DNA of 64,000 bases from Candidatus Kapaibacterium sp. Lineage in GTDB: Bacteria; Bacteroidota; Ignavibacteria; Kapaibacteriales; UBA2268. Position numbers and translations under genes: made by a program. A model generated the notes under the pieces. That model did not search any database and was not told the DNA's origin. It saw nothing but the letters and a program-made list of their open reading frames with translations. Numbering within the stretch: the first letter of the stretch is position 1; each line of letters starts with the position of its first letter. The stretch covers positions 1 to 64,000 of the forward strand of contig JAMLHE010000010.1 of assembly GCA_023957315.1 (NCBI GenBank). The letters are read 5' to 3'. Below, in pieces: positions 34,726 to 43,900 of the stretch.

Positions 34726-36014
34726 AAATCGTATTCTTCTGCTTTGTTAATAATAACTTCCATAATATCTCCATTTTGCAATTCGGCATCCGATTCGACA
34801 AACACAAAATTGTCCACTTCCGGTGCATCATGACGGCTTCGTGCTATATAATGCCCGTTTTCACGACCGTCAATCATGACTTCGATTTTTTTGCCGATTT
34901 TAGCATTATTTTTCTTGAGTGAAATTTCCTGCTGCACCAACATAAGTCTGCCACGGCGTTCATCTTTGACACTTTGTGGAATTGGGTCGCCAAGCGGATA
35001 AGCTGTAGTTCCTTCCTCGTGCGAATAAGTAAACACGCCGACTCTATCAAGTTCGGTCTCGCGAATAAAGTCTAAGAGCATCTCAAAATCTTGCTCCGTT
35101 TCGTTCGGATAGCCGACGATAAATGTGCTACGAATTGCGACATTCGGAATTTTTTCACGGATTGTTTCGACTAAATTCTTGATTTTAAATGCTTTAATTC
35201 CGCGTTTCATAGATTTAAGCACATTATCCGAAATGTGTTGGAGCGGTATATCAATATAATTACATAATTTTGGGTGATTTGCGATTACGTCTAATATTTC
35301 GTGAGGAAACTGGCGCGGATAAGCATACATCAGACGCACCCATTTCAGTTCTTCGATATCGGCAATATTTTGCAAAAGTTGAGCTAAAATCTGTTTTCCG
35401 GAGGCATCTTTTCCGTAATAGGTGCTGTCTTGGGCTATCAGTACCAATTCCTTGGTACCGTTTTTGGCAAGTCTGCGAGCTTCGTTCAGCAATTTTTCTT
35501 GTGGTTCGGAAATGTGCTTGCCCCGCATGAGCGGAATCGCACAAAATGAGCATTTTTGATTACAACCTTCCGAGATTTTCAGATAAGCATAATGCTTTGG
35601 AGTGAATAAGGCACGCTCGCCATGCAAAATGTATTTCGAGTCGCCTTTGAGGATTTTCAGAATTTTCTCGTCAGAATTTATACCCAGAAAAAAGTCAACA
35701 TTTTTAATTTGCGTGCTCAGTTCCTTGTTATAGCGTTCGCTCAGGCAACCGGTTACAATCAGCTTTTTCAATTTTCCGCGGCGACGCATATCTGCAGCTT
35801 GCAGTATCAGTTGTACGTTTTCCTCTTTCGCAGACTTAATAAAGCCGCAAGTGTTGATAATCAAAGCATCGGCTTTATCGGCATTGTCGGTATATTCAAA
35901 TCCGTTAGCCAAAAGCAAGCCCGTGAATCGCTCCGAATCAACAAGATTTTTAGCACATCCGAGTGTCATCACGTTGATACTTTTAATCGTTTTATCTATT
36001 TCAATCTTTCGCAT
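34704..36014 (-). CDS. rimO: RimO, ribosomal protein S12 methylthiotransferase
   Basis: 436 residues. The UPF0004 domain has the cluster ligands Cys20 (LGCAKNLVDSE), Cys56 (INTCGFI) and Cys90 (VTGCLSERY). The radical SAM motif is Cys151-Cys155-Cys158 (GCNQKCSFCAIP). LGCAKNLVDSE and CAIPLMRGKH distinguish RimO from the tRNA enzyme MiaB. A C-terminal TRAM domain follows (IGKKIEVMIDGRENGHYIARS). RimO methylthiolates an Asp of ribosomal protein S12 using two 4Fe-4S clusters. Start ATG MRKIEIDKTIKS. Confidence 0.95.
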   Translation of the reverse strand: MRKIEIDKTIKSINVMTLGCAKNLVDSERFTGLLLANGFEYTDNADKADALIINTCGFIKSAKEENVQLILQAADMRRRGKLKKLIVTGCLSERYNKELSTQIKNVDFFLGINSDEKILKILKGDSKYILHGERALFTPKHYAYLKISEGCNQKCSFCAIPLMRGKHISEPQEKLLNEARRLAKNGTKELVLIAQDSTYYGKDASGKQILAQLLQNIADIEELKWVRLMYAYPRQFPHEILDVIANHPKLCNYIDIPLQHISDNVLKSMKRGIKAFKIKNLVETIREKIPNVAIRSTFIVGYPNETEQDFEMLLDFIRETELDRVGVFTYSHEEGTTAYPLGDPIPQSVKDERRGRLMLVQQEISLKKNNAKIGKKIEVMIDGRENGHYIARSRHDAPEVDNFVFVESDAELQNGDIMEVIINKAEEYDLWATPTN

Positions 36015-36091
36015 AATCTCTAAGTATAAATACTACAATTATATATAGACGTCAGATTCTGATTTTATGATAAAATGATTGCGAAAGGAGT

Positions 36092-36472
36092 TTATTGTAG
36101 CGTGGATTTTCGAACCCAGATGTTTGTAAGATGCTTGATTCGGTTATTGCATCTGTCTTTGACGACTGCAAATTCTAGATTGCCGCCTATTAACACAAAC
36201 TGATAAATGCCTGTATCGCCCTTGCAGCGAACAGCATTGGGAGAGTTGAGGAAATAAACGTAGCCCTTATTGTGCCAGAGAGTGCCTTCGATTGTTAAAG
36301 CGGAACCGTCTTTAAGTTGGACAGCGAAAGTTTCTTCCTTTGTAATCATCAGCCTACTACCGTCAAATCGGCTAATCCAATCACCTTCGAGCTCTACATA
36401 CTTTTCGTCCTCGTCTTTGTGGGTACACGAGATAATCAACACAAAAAATAATATGTACATCATTTTCGCCAT
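36092..36472 (-). CDS. Small hypothetical lipoprotein
   Basis: 126 residues from ATG MAKMMYILFFVLIISC; the longer frame starts with TTG two codons upstream. Lipobox LIISC16, then THKDEDEKYVELEGDWISRFDGSRLMITKEETF, a lipocalin-like or META-like beta-rich pattern (GDWxxxxDGSxLxI). Two Cys in the second half (VRCKGD, DRCNNR) might form a disulphide. No known domain is recognised with confidence. Divergent from the carbonic anhydrase gene. Confidence 0.65.
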   Translation of the reverse strand: MAKMMYILFFVLIISCTHKDEDEKYVELEGDWISRFDGSRLMITKEETFAVQLKDGSALTIEGTLWHNKGYVYFLNSPNAVRCKGDTGIYQFVLIGGNLEFAVVKDRCNNRIKHLTNIWVRKSTLQ

Positions 36473-36620
36473 AGACAAAATTACATAAACTTTTGTAAAA
36501 AAGCAAAAAAAGTTTTTTTTTACTCTTCTCTCCTAATTCTTTTGTAGTTTTGAATAATATGTAATTTAGTTTTTTGAAAGATTCAAAAAACAAATTTTTA
36601 CACTTTTCATAAGGAGTGCT

Positions 36621-37319
36621 ATGAAAAAGTCCTATTTTATCGTGTTGTCACTAATTTTTGCTTTGATTCTCATTTCTTGTAATGAGAAGGTTAAGGTAGC
36701 AGAAAATGGCGAAATCCAAGACACTTTGCAAACTATCGAGAAGGTTCAGATATTAACGCCGGACGATGCTCTTGTTGAGCTCAAAGCCGGAAATCGCAGA
36801 TTTCTGTCAGAGAATCTGATAAATACTAATTATAGCGAGAATATTGAAGAAACTAAATCCGGTCAAAAGCCACATTCTGCTATTCTGAGTTGCATGGATT
36901 CGCGAGTGCCGCCGGAAATCATTTTCGACCAAGGGATTGGGAACATATTTGCGTTACGTAATGCAGGCAATATCGAAGATGAAAACATTCTTGGTAGTAT
37001 GGAATACGCTGTTGACCATGCAGGAGTCAAACTAATTGTCGTGATGGGACATAGTAGTTGTGGAGCAGTCACAGGTGCCATTCATGATGTGAAGTTAGGT
37101 AATTTGACTCAATTATTAGCTCAAATCAAACCTGCAATCAAAACTCCTTTGAGCCATTCTGATGTTATCAACGAAACGGCTAAAAATAATGTCAAAATGA
37201 CAATCGAAGATATTTTGTCCAAAAGTGCTGTAATAAGCGAGTATGTTAAGGAAAAGAAAATCGCTATTGTTGGTGCATTCTATGATATTGCAACCGGCGA
37301 AGTTCAATTCATGGAATAA
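36621..37319 (+). CDS. Lipoprotein beta-class carbonic anhydrase
   Basis: 232 residues. The zinc ligands and catalytic dyad of beta-carbonic anhydrases are complete: Cys91-x-Asp93-x-Arg95 (SCMDSRVPPE), His144 and Cys147 (GHSSCGAVTG). Unusually the protein begins with a lipoprotein signal (lipobox ILISC20) and a 25-residue linker, so it should be membrane-anchored in the periplasm, interconverting CO2 and bicarbonate there. TAAGGAG precedes the ATG. A single gene, convergent with the histidine kinase 7 bases downstream. Confidence 0.9.
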   Translation: MKKSYFIVLSLIFALILISCNEKVKVAENGEIQDTLQTIEKVQILTPDDALVELKAGNRRFLSENLINTNYSENIEETKSGQKPHSAILSCMDSRVPPEIIFDQGIGNIFALRNAGNIEDENILGSMEYAVDHAGVKLIVVMGHSSCGAVTGAIHDVKLGNLTQLLAQIKPAIKTPLSHSDVINETAKNNVKMTIEDILSKSAVISEYVKEKKIAIVGAFYDIATGEVQFME

Positions 37320-37326
37320 AATTTGG

Positions 37327-38235
37327 CTATTCATCCATATTAGCGGGAATTTCAATTTTTACTAAGGTTCCCTGACCAATTTTGGAATCAATCCAGAATC
37401 TTCCATTGTTTCTTTTGGTAATGTGATATGCTTTGGTCAGTCCGAAACCTCCACCTCTGGTTTGGATGTGAAGTACGTTATCTGCTCGATAGCCAAAATC
37501 TACAACTAAGTCTATCTCCTCATCGGGGATTCCGATTCCGGTGTCCTCGACTTCGATTGTAAGATTTACTCCATCGTTGATTAAGTGCGCTCTTATTTTG
37601 CCACCCGGTTCTGTATATTTGCGTGCATTTGCTATCAAATCACGAAAGACATCTTGCATAATAGAAGGCATATGAAGAATTTTGCCATCCGGGCTTTGGA
37701 TTTTTAAATCAACAAGATATGAGTTCTCGTCATGCTCATCAGCAGAGTAAACAATTTTATAACGACCTTTACTATTTTTTTCAATCGCAGCAAAGACATC
37801 CGAAAAATTTGTCTTTAGATGTGCTATGTCATGTACGACCCACTTTTCTTCAGAATCAAATCTATTCAAAATCTCTGTAATTCGTACCTTCAATATGCTA
37901 AAAATTGAGCGTAGATTATCACGAGCGATTTCGAAGATTGGTAGCTTGTCAGGTGGGAGCTGTTTGGCAAATTCATTCAGATGACGGTTGTTTTGTGATA
38001 TGAAATCATCAATCAAGTAAAAGCGTTTCATTCGTACTTTTTCTGAATACATATCCTTTGCAAATGATTGGTTTAGTTCAAGAGCTTCTTTCAGTTCATT
38101 GTCAAAGAAAGTGTCAATCTGCAACAAGTATATTTCGCTTACAATGATATTGATAATATTTATCAAACTATGCATATCTACTATCGTTTGTTGTGTTTTG
38201 TCTAACACTATCGGATGTAAAATTTCCTTTTTCAT
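37327..38235 (-). CDS. Soluble sensor histidine kinase-like protein
   Basis: 302 residues from ATG MKKEILHPIVL, preceded by AGAGGACA; the 12-residue upstream extension is rejected. The C-terminal half is a HATPase_c domain: DLIANARKYTEPGG (N box), VEDTGIGIPDEE (G1), and TRGGGFGLTKAYHI (G2). The N-terminal half is helical; His22 in VDMHSLINIINIIVSE is a plausible phosphoacceptor, but the usual HE[IL]RxP box is missing. No membrane segment or PAS domain. It is divergent from the response-regulator/phosphatase gene 170 bases away and is probably its partner. Confidence 0.75.
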   Translation of the reverse strand: MKKEILHPIVLDKTQQTIVDMHSLINIINIIVSEIYLLQIDTFFDNELKEALELNQSFAKDMYSEKVRMKRFYLIDDFISQNNRHLNEFAKQLPPDKLPIFEIARDNLRSIFSILKVRITEILNRFDSEEKWVVHDIAHLKTNFSDVFAAIEKNSKGRYKIVYSADEHDENSYLVDLKIQSPDGKILHMPSIMQDVFRDLIANARKYTEPGGKIRAHLINDGVNLTIEVEDTGIGIPDEEIDLVVDFGYRADNVLHIQTRGGGFGLTKAYHITKRNNGRFWIDSKIGQGTLVKIEIPANMDE

Positions 38236-38405
38236 ATTGTCCTCTTTTAAAGAAAAAACAAAACTAAGCAATTTTTTAATTAAAGCAATCGAATCCTATA
38301 AATTTTTTTCAGAAATTTGAAATAGTCCAATTTTGTCATTGAAAATCACTAACTATTTTTTAGTATGCGACAAATTCTTTACTTTGGAATATAAAGGAGA
38401 TGTCA

Positions 38406-39581
38406 ATGTCTGATAAATATAAGAATACTAAAAAACCGTTGATTTTGATTGTTGATGATGTGGTAAGAAATTTACAAATCATCGGTAATCATTTGATTGA
38501 AACCGGCTATGATATATCGCTGGCTATGACCGGTGAACAAGCTCTAACAACGGCAAAGTTAATCAAACCCGATTTGATTCTGCTTGACATAATGATGCCG
38601 AATATGGATGGTTATGAAGTATGCCGTCAGCTGAAACAAATGCCGGAAACGGCGGATGTTCCGGTGGTCTTTTTGACTGCGAAAAATGATATAGACGACA
38701 TTTTGAAAGGATTTGCTGTCGGTGGGACTGATTACATCACCAAGCCATTTCACAAGCAGGAAATCAAGGCGAGAATCAAAAGCCAAATTGAACTTAAACG
38801 CTCTCGCGACCAATTGAAAGCCTTTGCTGACGAAATCAATTTGTTGAACAATAAGCTCAACTCGGAGTTATCAATTGCTGCTGAGTATTTCCGCTCGCTA
38901 CTTCCCGATAGAATTGACAACAAATCAATTTCGACATATTGGCATTATGTCCCAACTCAAAAATTAGGTGGAGATGCTTTCGGGTATTTTATGCTCGATG
39001 ACGAAAATTTCGTTTTTTACCTATTCGATGTTTGCGGGCATGGTATTGCTTCGGGGCTTTATTCAGTATCATTATTGAATATTCTTCGCTTCCGCAATCT
39101 ACCAAATACAGATTTCCGCCAACCTAAAGATGTTTTTAATTCTTTGAACAAAATTTTCCAGACCACATCCCATCATGGAATGTATTTCACGATTTGGTAT
39201 GGTGTGTATAATATTCCCAGACGAGAGTTAAATTATTCTGCTGCCGGGCATCACCCATCAGTATTATTCAATTCTGATGATTCCTTTTCTAAGTTGGACG
39301 AGGGCAATTTCATCGTTGGTGGTATGGAGGAGTATAATTTCAAGCAAGAGACTTTGAAGTTAGAACCGGAGAGCGAACTATTTGTGTTTTCAGATGGCAC
39401 ATTTGAAATTGTCAAGTCTGATGGCACTCAATGGACTATAGATGATTTAATTCATTTCCTCGATACCCGAAAAGACAAAAAAGCATCGGAGCTAAATAAC
39501 TTGCATAATTACATATTGGGAATGTATGGCGAAACCATCCAAAAGGACGATTTCACCATACTTAAAATCGTATTTCATTAG
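38406..39581 (+). CDS. Response regulator with PP2C/SpoIIE-type phosphatase output
   Basis: 391 residues from the second ATG, seven bases past AAAGGAG; the ATG at 38400 abuts that site. The receiver domain (about 10-130) has the acidic pair VDD, the phosphoacceptor Asp61 (LILLDIMMPNMDG), Thr in VFLTAKND and Lys in YITKPF. A linker coil (about 135-165) leads to an RsbU/SpoIIE-like phosphatase domain with metal-site Asp residues in LGGDAFGYF, LFDVCGHGIASGL and VFSDGTFEI. Such proteins dephosphorylate anti-sigma antagonists in partner-switching networks. No anti-sigma or antagonist gene is adjacent. Confidence 0.9.
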   Translation: MSDKYKNTKKPLILIVDDVVRNLQIIGNHLIETGYDISLAMTGEQALTTAKLIKPDLILLDIMMPNMDGYEVCRQLKQMPETADVPVVFLTAKNDIDDILKGFAVGGTDYITKPFHKQEIKARIKSQIELKRSRDQLKAFADEINLLNNKLNSELSIAAEYFRSLLPDRIDNKSISTYWHYVPTQKLGGDAFGYFMLDDENFVFYLFDVCGHGIASGLYSVSLLNILRFRNLPNTDFRQPKDVFNSLNKIFQTTSHHGMYFTIWYGVYNIPRRELNYSAAGHHPSVLFNSDDSFSKLDEGNFIVGGMEEYNFKQETLKLEPESELFVFSDGTFEIVKSDGTQWTIDDLIHFLDTRKDKKASELNNLHNYILGMYGETIQKDDFTILKIVFH

Positions 39582-39587
39582 CTTTGA

Positions 39588-40667
39588 TTATAAAAAGGGA
39601 TAATCCACGTAACCTTCGGCACCACCACCGTAAAAAGTCCTTTTATGAGGTTCATTCAAAGATGTATTCAGTCTGAGTCGCTCGGGCAAATCGGGATTTG
39701 CTAAGAACAACCTTGCAAATGATACCAAATTGGCTTTGCCGGATTCGACAAATTCGATTGCCGTTTTGCGATTGTGGTTATTATTCGAAATCAAAGTGCC
39801 TTTGTAAATTTCACGAAAATGAGCGGCAACATTGGCAACGTAGTTTGGCAATTCCTTTGCGGCTTCATCTGCCTCCATAAGTTGGATGTGTCCCAAATTG
39901 TAGTCATTCAATTTGTTGATGAGATAGCCGAATGTTTCGGTAGGATTTTCATCACTCATCGAATTTCCGATATTTGAAGGAGATAGTTTAATGCCGATTC
40001 TCCATGAATCCATAAGTTCGGAAATAGATTCGATTATTTCAATTACAAATCTCGACCTATTTTCGACAGAACCGCCATATTCATCACTTCGTTGATTGGA
40101 ACCCGAGCACAAAAATTGGTCGGGAAGATAACCAAAAGCAGCGTGAATTTCTATACCGTCAAATCCTGCTTCCATAGCATTTTTAGCAGCATTCTTGTAA
40201 TCGTTGATTACGCTTTTAATTTCATCGCGACTCATTTCTCGCGGCTCCGAAAATTCTTTCCAACCGTCATCAGTATAGGTTTTGCCAATTGCCTTGATAG
40301 CTGAAGGCGCGGGTGGTTTGTCGCCATCATGAAAATCGGAATGAGATATTCGCCCTGTATGCCATAATTGCATAGAGATTTTGCCACCCTTCTCATGGAC
40401 AGCCTTGACAATCTTTGCCCAAGACGTGATTTGTTCATCGGTGTAAATTCCCGGACACCACAAATAACCGGCACTTCTGGGAGAAATATGTGTTCCTTCT
40501 GTGATAATCAATCCCGCAGAAGCACGTTGAGTATAATACAGTGAAGCTAATTCATGTGGAATGCCTCTTTCAAAAGCACGACTTCGTGTCATTGCTGCCA
40601 TGATAATTCTGTTTTTTAGTTCCATTCCATCATATTGGTACGATTCAAATAGCATATTTTCCGTCAT
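39588..40667 (-). CDS. Old yellow enzyme-family flavin oxidoreductase
   Basis: 359 residues, ATG behind GGAGGAAAA. A TIM-barrel FMN-dependent ene-reductase: LKNRIIMAAMTRSRA at the first strand, LIITEGTHISPRSAGY, QLWHTGRISH (catalytic region), FDGIEIHAAFGYLPDQFL (His and Asn/Ala positions), RFVIEIIESI, and SFARLFLANPDLPERL at the phosphate-binding end. NemA/OYE proteins reduce activated C=C bonds with NAD(P)H and often answer electrophile stress. It stands before a MarR-YceI pair on the same strand, with 130 bases between. Confidence 0.9.
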   Translation of the reverse strand: MTENMLFESYQYDGMELKNRIIMAAMTRSRAFERGIPHELASLYYTQRASAGLIITEGTHISPRSAGYLWCPGIYTDEQITSWAKIVKAVHEKGGKISMQLWHTGRISHSDFHDGDKPPAPSAIKAIGKTYTDDGWKEFSEPREMSRDEIKSVINDYKNAAKNAMEAGFDGIEIHAAFGYLPDQFLCSGSNQRSDEYGGSVENRSRFVIEIIESISELMDSWRIGIKLSPSNIGNSMSDENPTETFGYLINKLNDYNLGHIQLMEADEAAKELPNYVANVAAHFREIYKGTLISNNNHNRKTAIEFVESGKANLVSFARLFLANPDLPERLRLNTSLNEPHKRTFYGGGAEGYVDYPFL

Positions 40668-40796
40668 TTTTCCTCCGATTAAATTATATACTTATAAACA
40701 CTTAAGCGATGTATTTGTTTTAATAAAAAACGGAACATCAACGAATTATACTGATGCTCCGAATCATTAAAAAATGAAGTACTTTATAAGTTCTTC

Positions 40797-41405
40797 TTAG
40801 TTTGCAAAGCCTTTCAAATTCAACTCAAATTTAATGTCGTCGTAAATCATTGCGTCGCCTAAGCCACTGAACAAACTGCCTGAGTTATATTTTACATCCC
40901 ATCTTGTGCGGTCAATTGTAAATTCTGCATGAGCAGTAAAAGTTCTTTCATCAAAATTGATTTTTGCAGGGAAACGAATTTCGTTCGTAATTCCTTTGAT
41001 AATCAATTTGCCGGTTACCCAATAATTATAATTTTCTCCGGGTTTCGGGTTGTAAGGTGTTATTTTATCTAATAAAAATGTAGATAATTTGTAATTATCA
41101 ACGTTAAAGAAATCATCTGATTTCAAATGCCCCAAAAGTTTGGCATTTGATGCAGCATCTTTCAAATCATCAATTTTTATCGTTGTCATGTCAATGCGAA
41201 ATTCTCCGCGTGCTTGGTTATCGTTACGAATTAAGTGTCCTTGCTCAATTTTGATTGTTCCCCAGTGTTTGCCTATTACTTTTTCCCCAATCCATTTGAT
41301 TGAGCTGGATTTCACGTCTAAAGTGTATTTTTGTGCCTGCATAGCAGTCGCTGTAAACATCAGAAACGCTCCGATGAGAATGGTAAGTGCTTTTTGTGTA
41401 AACAT
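40797..41405 (-). CDS. YceI-family periplasmic protein
   Basis: 202 residues with a signal peptide (ALTILIGAFLMFTATAMQAQ). The YceI lipocalin-like barrel is clear: YTLDVKSSSIKWIGEKVIG, GHLIRNDNQARGEFRIDMTTI, HLKSDDFFNVDNY, GKLIIKGITNEIRFPAKI and FTIDRTRWDVKYNSGS. Family members bind isoprenoid-type lipids in the periplasm. It follows the MarR-type regulator gene by 29 bases on the same strand, so that protein probably autoregulates the pair. Confidence 0.9.
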   Translation of the reverse strand: MFTQKALTILIGAFLMFTATAMQAQKYTLDVKSSSIKWIGEKVIGKHWGTIKIEQGHLIRNDNQARGEFRIDMTTIKIDDLKDAASNAKLLGHLKSDDFFNVDNYKLSTFLLDKITPYNPKPGENYNYWVTGKLIIKGITNEIRFPAKINFDERTFTAHAEFTIDRTRWDVKYNSGSLFSGLGDAMIYDDIKFELNLKGFAN

Positions 41406-41434
41406 AATAAATCTCCTAAATTTATAATAAAAAC

Positions 41435-41884
41435 TTAATTTCTTAATTTGTCTAATAATTCATTGACGATTTTGGCTTCCTCTTGGGTAAGGACTTTGAA
41501 CGATTCGTTTTGATTGTCAAATACCTCGTCTAATTGTTTGAGCACTTCAAGCCCCTTTTTGCTGATGAAAACATCGCATTGACGTCTGTCATCTTCGCAT
41601 TGGACACGCTCGATAAAGCCTTTGATACGCAATTTTTCGACTAATCGCGATGCGTTAGACATTTTGTCCATCATCCTATCTTGAAGCAAAGTTATTGAAG
41701 CAGGATTAGGGTGCTGCCCTCTTAAAATTCTGAGTATATTGTATTGTTGCGGCGAAATACCGAATGGCTTCAACATTCTGGTATTTTGCAATTCAACCCA
41801 ATGAGCAGTAAAAATGATGTTCAAAACCATCTTGTGGTGCTCGCTTTTGAACTTATTTTGCTTTATTTCGTCTTCTAATTTCAT
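41435..41884 (-). CDS. MarR-family transcriptional regulator
   Basis: 149 residues. Winged HTH of the MarR family: FTAHWVELQNTRMLKPFGISPQQYNILRIL, then HPNPASITLLQDRMMDKMSNASRLVEKLRIKGFIER (recognition helix) and the wing VQCEDDRRQCDVFISKKGLEVL. The Asp/Arg pattern DRRQCDV in the wing is typical. It probably represses its own gene and yceI downstream; the ligand is unknown. A clear operator dyad was not found. Confidence 0.9.
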   Translation of the reverse strand: MKLEDEIKQNKFKSEHHKMVLNIIFTAHWVELQNTRMLKPFGISPQQYNILRILRGQHPNPASITLLQDRMMDKMSNASRLVEKLRIKGFIERVQCEDDRRQCDVFISKKGLEVLKQLDEVFDNQNESFKVLTQEEAKIVNELLDKLRN

Positions 41885-42070
41885 AGGTGCTTTTTAAATT
41901 ATGTGTAACAACAACTAATGTATTAACGTGCAATATTTTTTGTTATTGTAAGAGTGTAAAAATATTTGAATTTTTTTTGAGGGGATATGTGAATGTGTTT
42001 TTTGTTAAGATAAAAATGACCCAAAAAGCATATATTGCATTGTTTTGTAGTACATATTCAAGATTTTTAA

Positions 42071-42844
42071 ATGCTGTCTAAAAGTTCACAAAAGCAATAC
42101 CTCAAGAAGCGAACTAAGAAACTACTTCGCAGCTATCACCTTTTCAACGAATTCGAGAATCCCGAAGATTTGCATAAAATGCGTCTTGAAATGAAGAAAA
42201 TCTCATCATTTGTGCTGTTTTTGACTCTGATTAACAAAAACTCCAAATTGAAAAAGCAACTCAAATCAATTCGCCCTGTATTCAAAAAAGCCGGCTTAGT
42301 AAGGGTGGCTCAACTCAATTTGAATCTTGCAGAAAAATACGAGCTTGCCGACATCGAAATAATCGAGATGCAAAACGCAGTATTGGACAATCATCTGATG
42401 GAATTCAGGATGAAATACTACGATAATACTGAAAAATTAAGCCGCTCGTTGAAAAGAATCAATCGCGAAATCTCCCGAATTAAAGAAAAAGACATTAAGA
42501 GCTTTTACAAAAATCAAGTAAATGTATTGGCTGAGCTTTTGAATTCGTCTGAAATTGAGGAAAATCTCCACGAATGCCGCAAAAGAATCAAAAATCTGAT
42601 TTATACTTATCGCTTCATGCCCTCAAAACTCAAGGACAAAGTCTATCTCAATGTTGAATATCTTGATGAATTACAAGAGCAAATTGGAGATTGGCACGAC
42701 ATTGACGAGACAATTATGCTTTTCGAGAAAAATGATAGCAAGTTCGTCACCGATATAGCACTATTGGGCATTCACAGCGAAATCAAATTAGAAGAAATAC
42801 AGCGAATAGTCAAGCATTTCAAAATCAAAGTCAAAGCAAAATAG
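42071..42844 (+). CDS. CHAD-domain protein
   Basis: 257 residues, basic and helical. Two CHAD motif copies show the conserved His/Arg/Lys pattern: LHKMRLEMKKISSFV near residue 34 and LHECRKRIKNLIYTYR near residue 175, with DELQEQIGDWHDIDETI before the last helices. CHAD domains bind inorganic polyphosphate and often accompany CYTH phosphatases or polyP granules; no CYTH or polyphosphate kinase gene is in this window. Divergent from the MarR gene; no strong ribosome-binding site is visible. Confidence 0.85.
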   Translation: MLSKSSQKQYLKKRTKKLLRSYHLFNEFENPEDLHKMRLEMKKISSFVLFLTLINKNSKLKKQLKSIRPVFKKAGLVRVAQLNLNLAEKYELADIEIIEMQNAVLDNHLMEFRMKYYDNTEKLSRSLKRINREISRIKEKDIKSFYKNQVNVLAELLNSSEIEENLHECRKRIKNLIYTYRFMPSKLKDKVYLNVEYLDELQEQIGDWHDIDETIMLFEKNDSKFVTDIALLGIHSEIKLEEIQRIVKHFKIKVKAK

Positions 42845-42954
42845 CACCAAGGGAACGCTTTATACGGGAAAGTATAAATATGAAGCTTAGGAGTTGTTCG
42901 CGTCCCCTTGATGAAATCATTGACTTCTAAATTTTGATTTTAGTTTATGAAGTT

Positions 42955-43644
42955 CTATTTCCGCCTTCTAAATACTTTCTTCATTCTGCGAGCAAATATG
43001 CGAATTTTCATGATTGTGAGCTTGAGTTTCTCGGTTAGCGTAACTCGAGCGGAATTTTTGTTGAGATATACAGTATCTGATAAATCCATAAACCATTCTT
43101 GATAATCATTCCCGTGCATGAATGAACGTATTTTTTTTATATAGGGATTTGTATAATATTTGCCGTGTGTTTCGACTGATATTACCTTTGGCATACTTTT
43201 CATGTGCGACAATACGAACCATTCTGCACCTTCGATGTCTATACTGAGCAAATCAATCTTACCATCATCTAAATCCGAGAAAAGTACGCAATCAGTTTCA
43301 AATTCATTATCAGGTGCCTTTTGGTATGAATCATTGACCAATGCCGGGCTTTCGGTCAATTCTGATATGAATGTTGAAGCTTTGGCACGCGAGAGTTTCA
43401 CTCTCCCCCTTCGATTGAAGACCGCAACAGAGTGAATTGAAACACTCGGATAGTCGCCGAAACGTTTATTTATTAATGCAATTGACTCCGGGTCGGCTTC
43501 TATCAATGTAGTGCGTTTTCCTGTTTCTATAAAATCAATAACATTTGAACTCTCGGGCATATATACACCGACTTCGCAGGCGTGTTCGATTGTCAGCTGC
43601 TTGCTTGAGCATTTAGCGTATAAGTTATTATGTGTTCTATTCAT
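42955..43644 (-). CDS. FkbM-family methyltransferase
   Basis: 229 residues from ATG MNRTHNNLYAKC; the frame stays open upstream only because it runs through the tRNA gene, so later start is chosen. SAM-binding segment HACEVGVYMPESSNVIDF and TTLIEADPESIALI; the FkbM hallmark IDLLSIDIEGAEWFVL follows, then ISVETHGKYYTNP. The basic C-terminal tail (RIFARRMKKVFRRRK) may touch membranes or polymers. FkbM enzymes O-methylate sugars or small molecules; the substrate is unknown. The start is 8 bases past the 3' end of tRNA-Gly, so both may share a transcript. Confidence 0.8.
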   Translation of the reverse strand: MNRTHNNLYAKCSSKQLTIEHACEVGVYMPESSNVIDFIETGKRTTLIEADPESIALINKRFGDYPSVSIHSVAVFNRRGRVKLSRAKASTFISELTESPALVNDSYQKAPDNEFETDCVLFSDLDDGKIDLLSIDIEGAEWFVLSHMKSMPKVISVETHGKYYTNPYIKKIRSFMHGNDYQEWFMDLSDTVYLNKNSARVTLTEKLKLTIMKIRIFARRMKKVFRRRK

Positions 43645-43651
43645 ATTTAAG

Positions 43652-43724
43652 AGCGAAAGACGGGAGTCGAACCCGCGACCTACGGCTTGGGAAGCCGACG
43701 CTCTACCAACTGAGCTACTTTCGC
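43652..43724 (-). tRNA. tRNA-Gly(CCC)
   Basis: Cloverleaf on the minus strand: acceptor GCGAAAG/CTTTCGC, D arm GCTC...GAGC, anticodon loop TTCCCAA (anticodon CCC, reads GGG), T arm GCGGGTTCGACTCCCGT, discriminator T. CCA is not encoded. The top pair of the anticodon stem is T-T. Confidence 0.95.
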
Positions 43725-43812
43725 AAAATGTAAAATTAGCAAAAGTTCTGATAATAAAAAAATTATATTTTGTAAATTTCAAGTGTGTCAATAATGGTAA
43801 ATTAACGACAAT

Positions 43813-43868
43813 GTGACAATGTCGCATTTTATGCTGACATTTTGTCAAAATATTTGCGACATTGTGTC
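43813..43868. promoter_or_regulatory. Nested palindrome upstream of hsp20 genes
   Basis: ACAATGTCGC (43816-43825) and GCGACATTGT (43856-43865) form a perfect 10-bp inverted repeat. Centred inside it is TGACATTTTGTCA (43835-43847). The shared centre suggests a dyad operator or enhancer, or a stem-loop, about 90 bp before the presumed transcription start. Confidence 0.6.
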
Positions 43869-43900
43869 TTTAATTTGTGCCATTTCGGCACTTTTTTCGT

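Noticed and set aside
37327-38271. Start of the kinase at 38271
   Set aside because: The later ATG at 38235 has an AGAGGA site at good distance, and the extension MLSFVFSLKEDN is not typical.
43645-43848. N-terminal extension of the FkbM gene
   Set aside because: It would translate the whole tRNA-Gly gene (SSSVGRASASQAVGRGFDSR is the tRNA read as protein).
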